Below are positions 63,872 through 64,000 of a stretch of DNA of 64,000 bases, piece after piece. The stretch is taken from positions 326,111 to 390,110 of the forward strand of contig NZ_JATAAF010000001.1 in assembly GCF_030341905.1 (NCBI RefSeq), written 5' to 3'. The position numbers were made by a program, and so were the translations under genes. The stretch is from Porticoccus sp. W117 (lineage in GTDB: Bacteria > Pseudomonadota > Gammaproteobacteria > Pseudomonadales > Porticoccaceae). The stretch's first letter is position 1, and each line of letters starts with the position of its first letter. The notes beneath the pieces are model-generated. The model was not told the DNA's origin. It saw only the letters and a program-made list of their open reading frames with translations, and did not search any database.

Positions 63872-64000
63872 AGGGAACATCTGATTAATTGATAATGCAG
63901 TGCCAGTTTCTGCAATTCAAAAATTCAGGTGCTCGTTTTCTCCAAATTTTGCGTAAATAACTCGATATTTACGCACTTTTTGCCTTGCTGAGGGGGGCTC
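63872..64000. other. Possible insertion-sequence end at the window edge
   Basis: AGGGAACATCTGATTAATTG at 63872 resembles the type of terminal repeat seen on IS5-group elements, from memory only. No transposase or second end is inside the window. The stretch holds no gene and contains the hairpin described separately. Confidence 0.25.
63951..63981 (+). terminator. Hairpin with T-run near the window end
   Basis: GCGTAAATA-actcga-TATTTACGC, a 9-bp perfect stem, is followed by ACTTTTT. It could end transcription entering from the left on the plus strand or be part of an element end. Confidence 0.5.

Overview
The window comes from a free-living, probably marine, polysaccharide-degrading gammaproteobacterium. 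The combination of Lrp next to alanine dehydrogenase, a HexR-controlled Entner-Doudoroff block, GltBD, NtrC/sigma-54-controlled nitrogen genes, TonB receptors and many glycoside hydrolases fits the Cellvibrionales (Cellvibrio/Saccharophagus/Teredinibacter-like). The species cannot be fixed from the sequence. Most genes are intact and tightly packed, with overlapping or 2-40 bp gaps inside operons.

Layout. (1) 1-980: start of ald (partial) divergent from lrp. (2) 1.0-16.7 kb: a glucose/beta-glucan block. A LytS/LytTR-type kinase and regulator share an operon with glucokinase. It diverges from an MFS sugar porter and a TonB receptor. An opposing operon holds two GH3 enzymes without signal peptides around one exported clan-A hydrolase, followed by a GPH symporter. 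A 267-bp element of nested inverted repeats lies between the GH3 operon and the symporter. (3) 16.8-17.4 kb: a MazEF/PemIK-type toxin-antitoxin pair with a long dyad operator. (4) 17.5-34.7 kb: central metabolism: gltBD, ppc, eda-edd-pgl-zwf, hexR, gap and pgi, with HexR-like boxes. (5) 34.8-38.6 kb: a lipoprotein formylglycine-generating enzyme, then glnK, amtB and a TorF-type porin behind two NtrC boxes and a sigma-54-like promoter. (6) 38.6-46.1 kb: a DeLey-Doudoroff galactose block: galactose dehydrogenase-like SDR, dgoD, dgoK, dgoA, an SGLT-type symporter, a lactonase, a DgoR-like regulator and a methylglyoxal synthase. (7) 46.2-62.2 kb: a large polysaccharide utilisation locus on the minus strand: serine hydrolase, GH172 (DUF2961), a 77-residue orphan, two MGH1/GH63-like proteins flanking an S1 sulfatase, an aldose 1-epimerase, a GH5-like enzyme, then an STN-type TonB transducer with FecR anti-sigma and ECF sigma factor. 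(8) 62.7-64 kb: the 3' half of a tRNA-Arg(ACG) with its terminator, marking the edge of an integrated element, and a small ABM-domain membrane protein inside it.

How it fits together. Glucose released from beta-glucan is imported, phosphorylated by Glk, isomerised by Pgi/Zwf and burned by the Entner-Doudoroff enzymes under HexR. Galactose imported by the SGLT-like carrier runs through galactonate to pyruvate and glyceraldehyde 3-phosphate, meeting the same lower pathway at Gap. The sulfatase-containing locus next to the galactose pathway, and the formylglycine enzyme needed to mature sulfatases, suggest that a sulfated, possibly galactose-containing, algal glycan is its target. This is inference. 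The locus's enzyme set, especially the paired MGH1-like proteins with GH172 and a serine hydrolase, does not match a pathway I recognise and is the best candidate here for an undescribed system.
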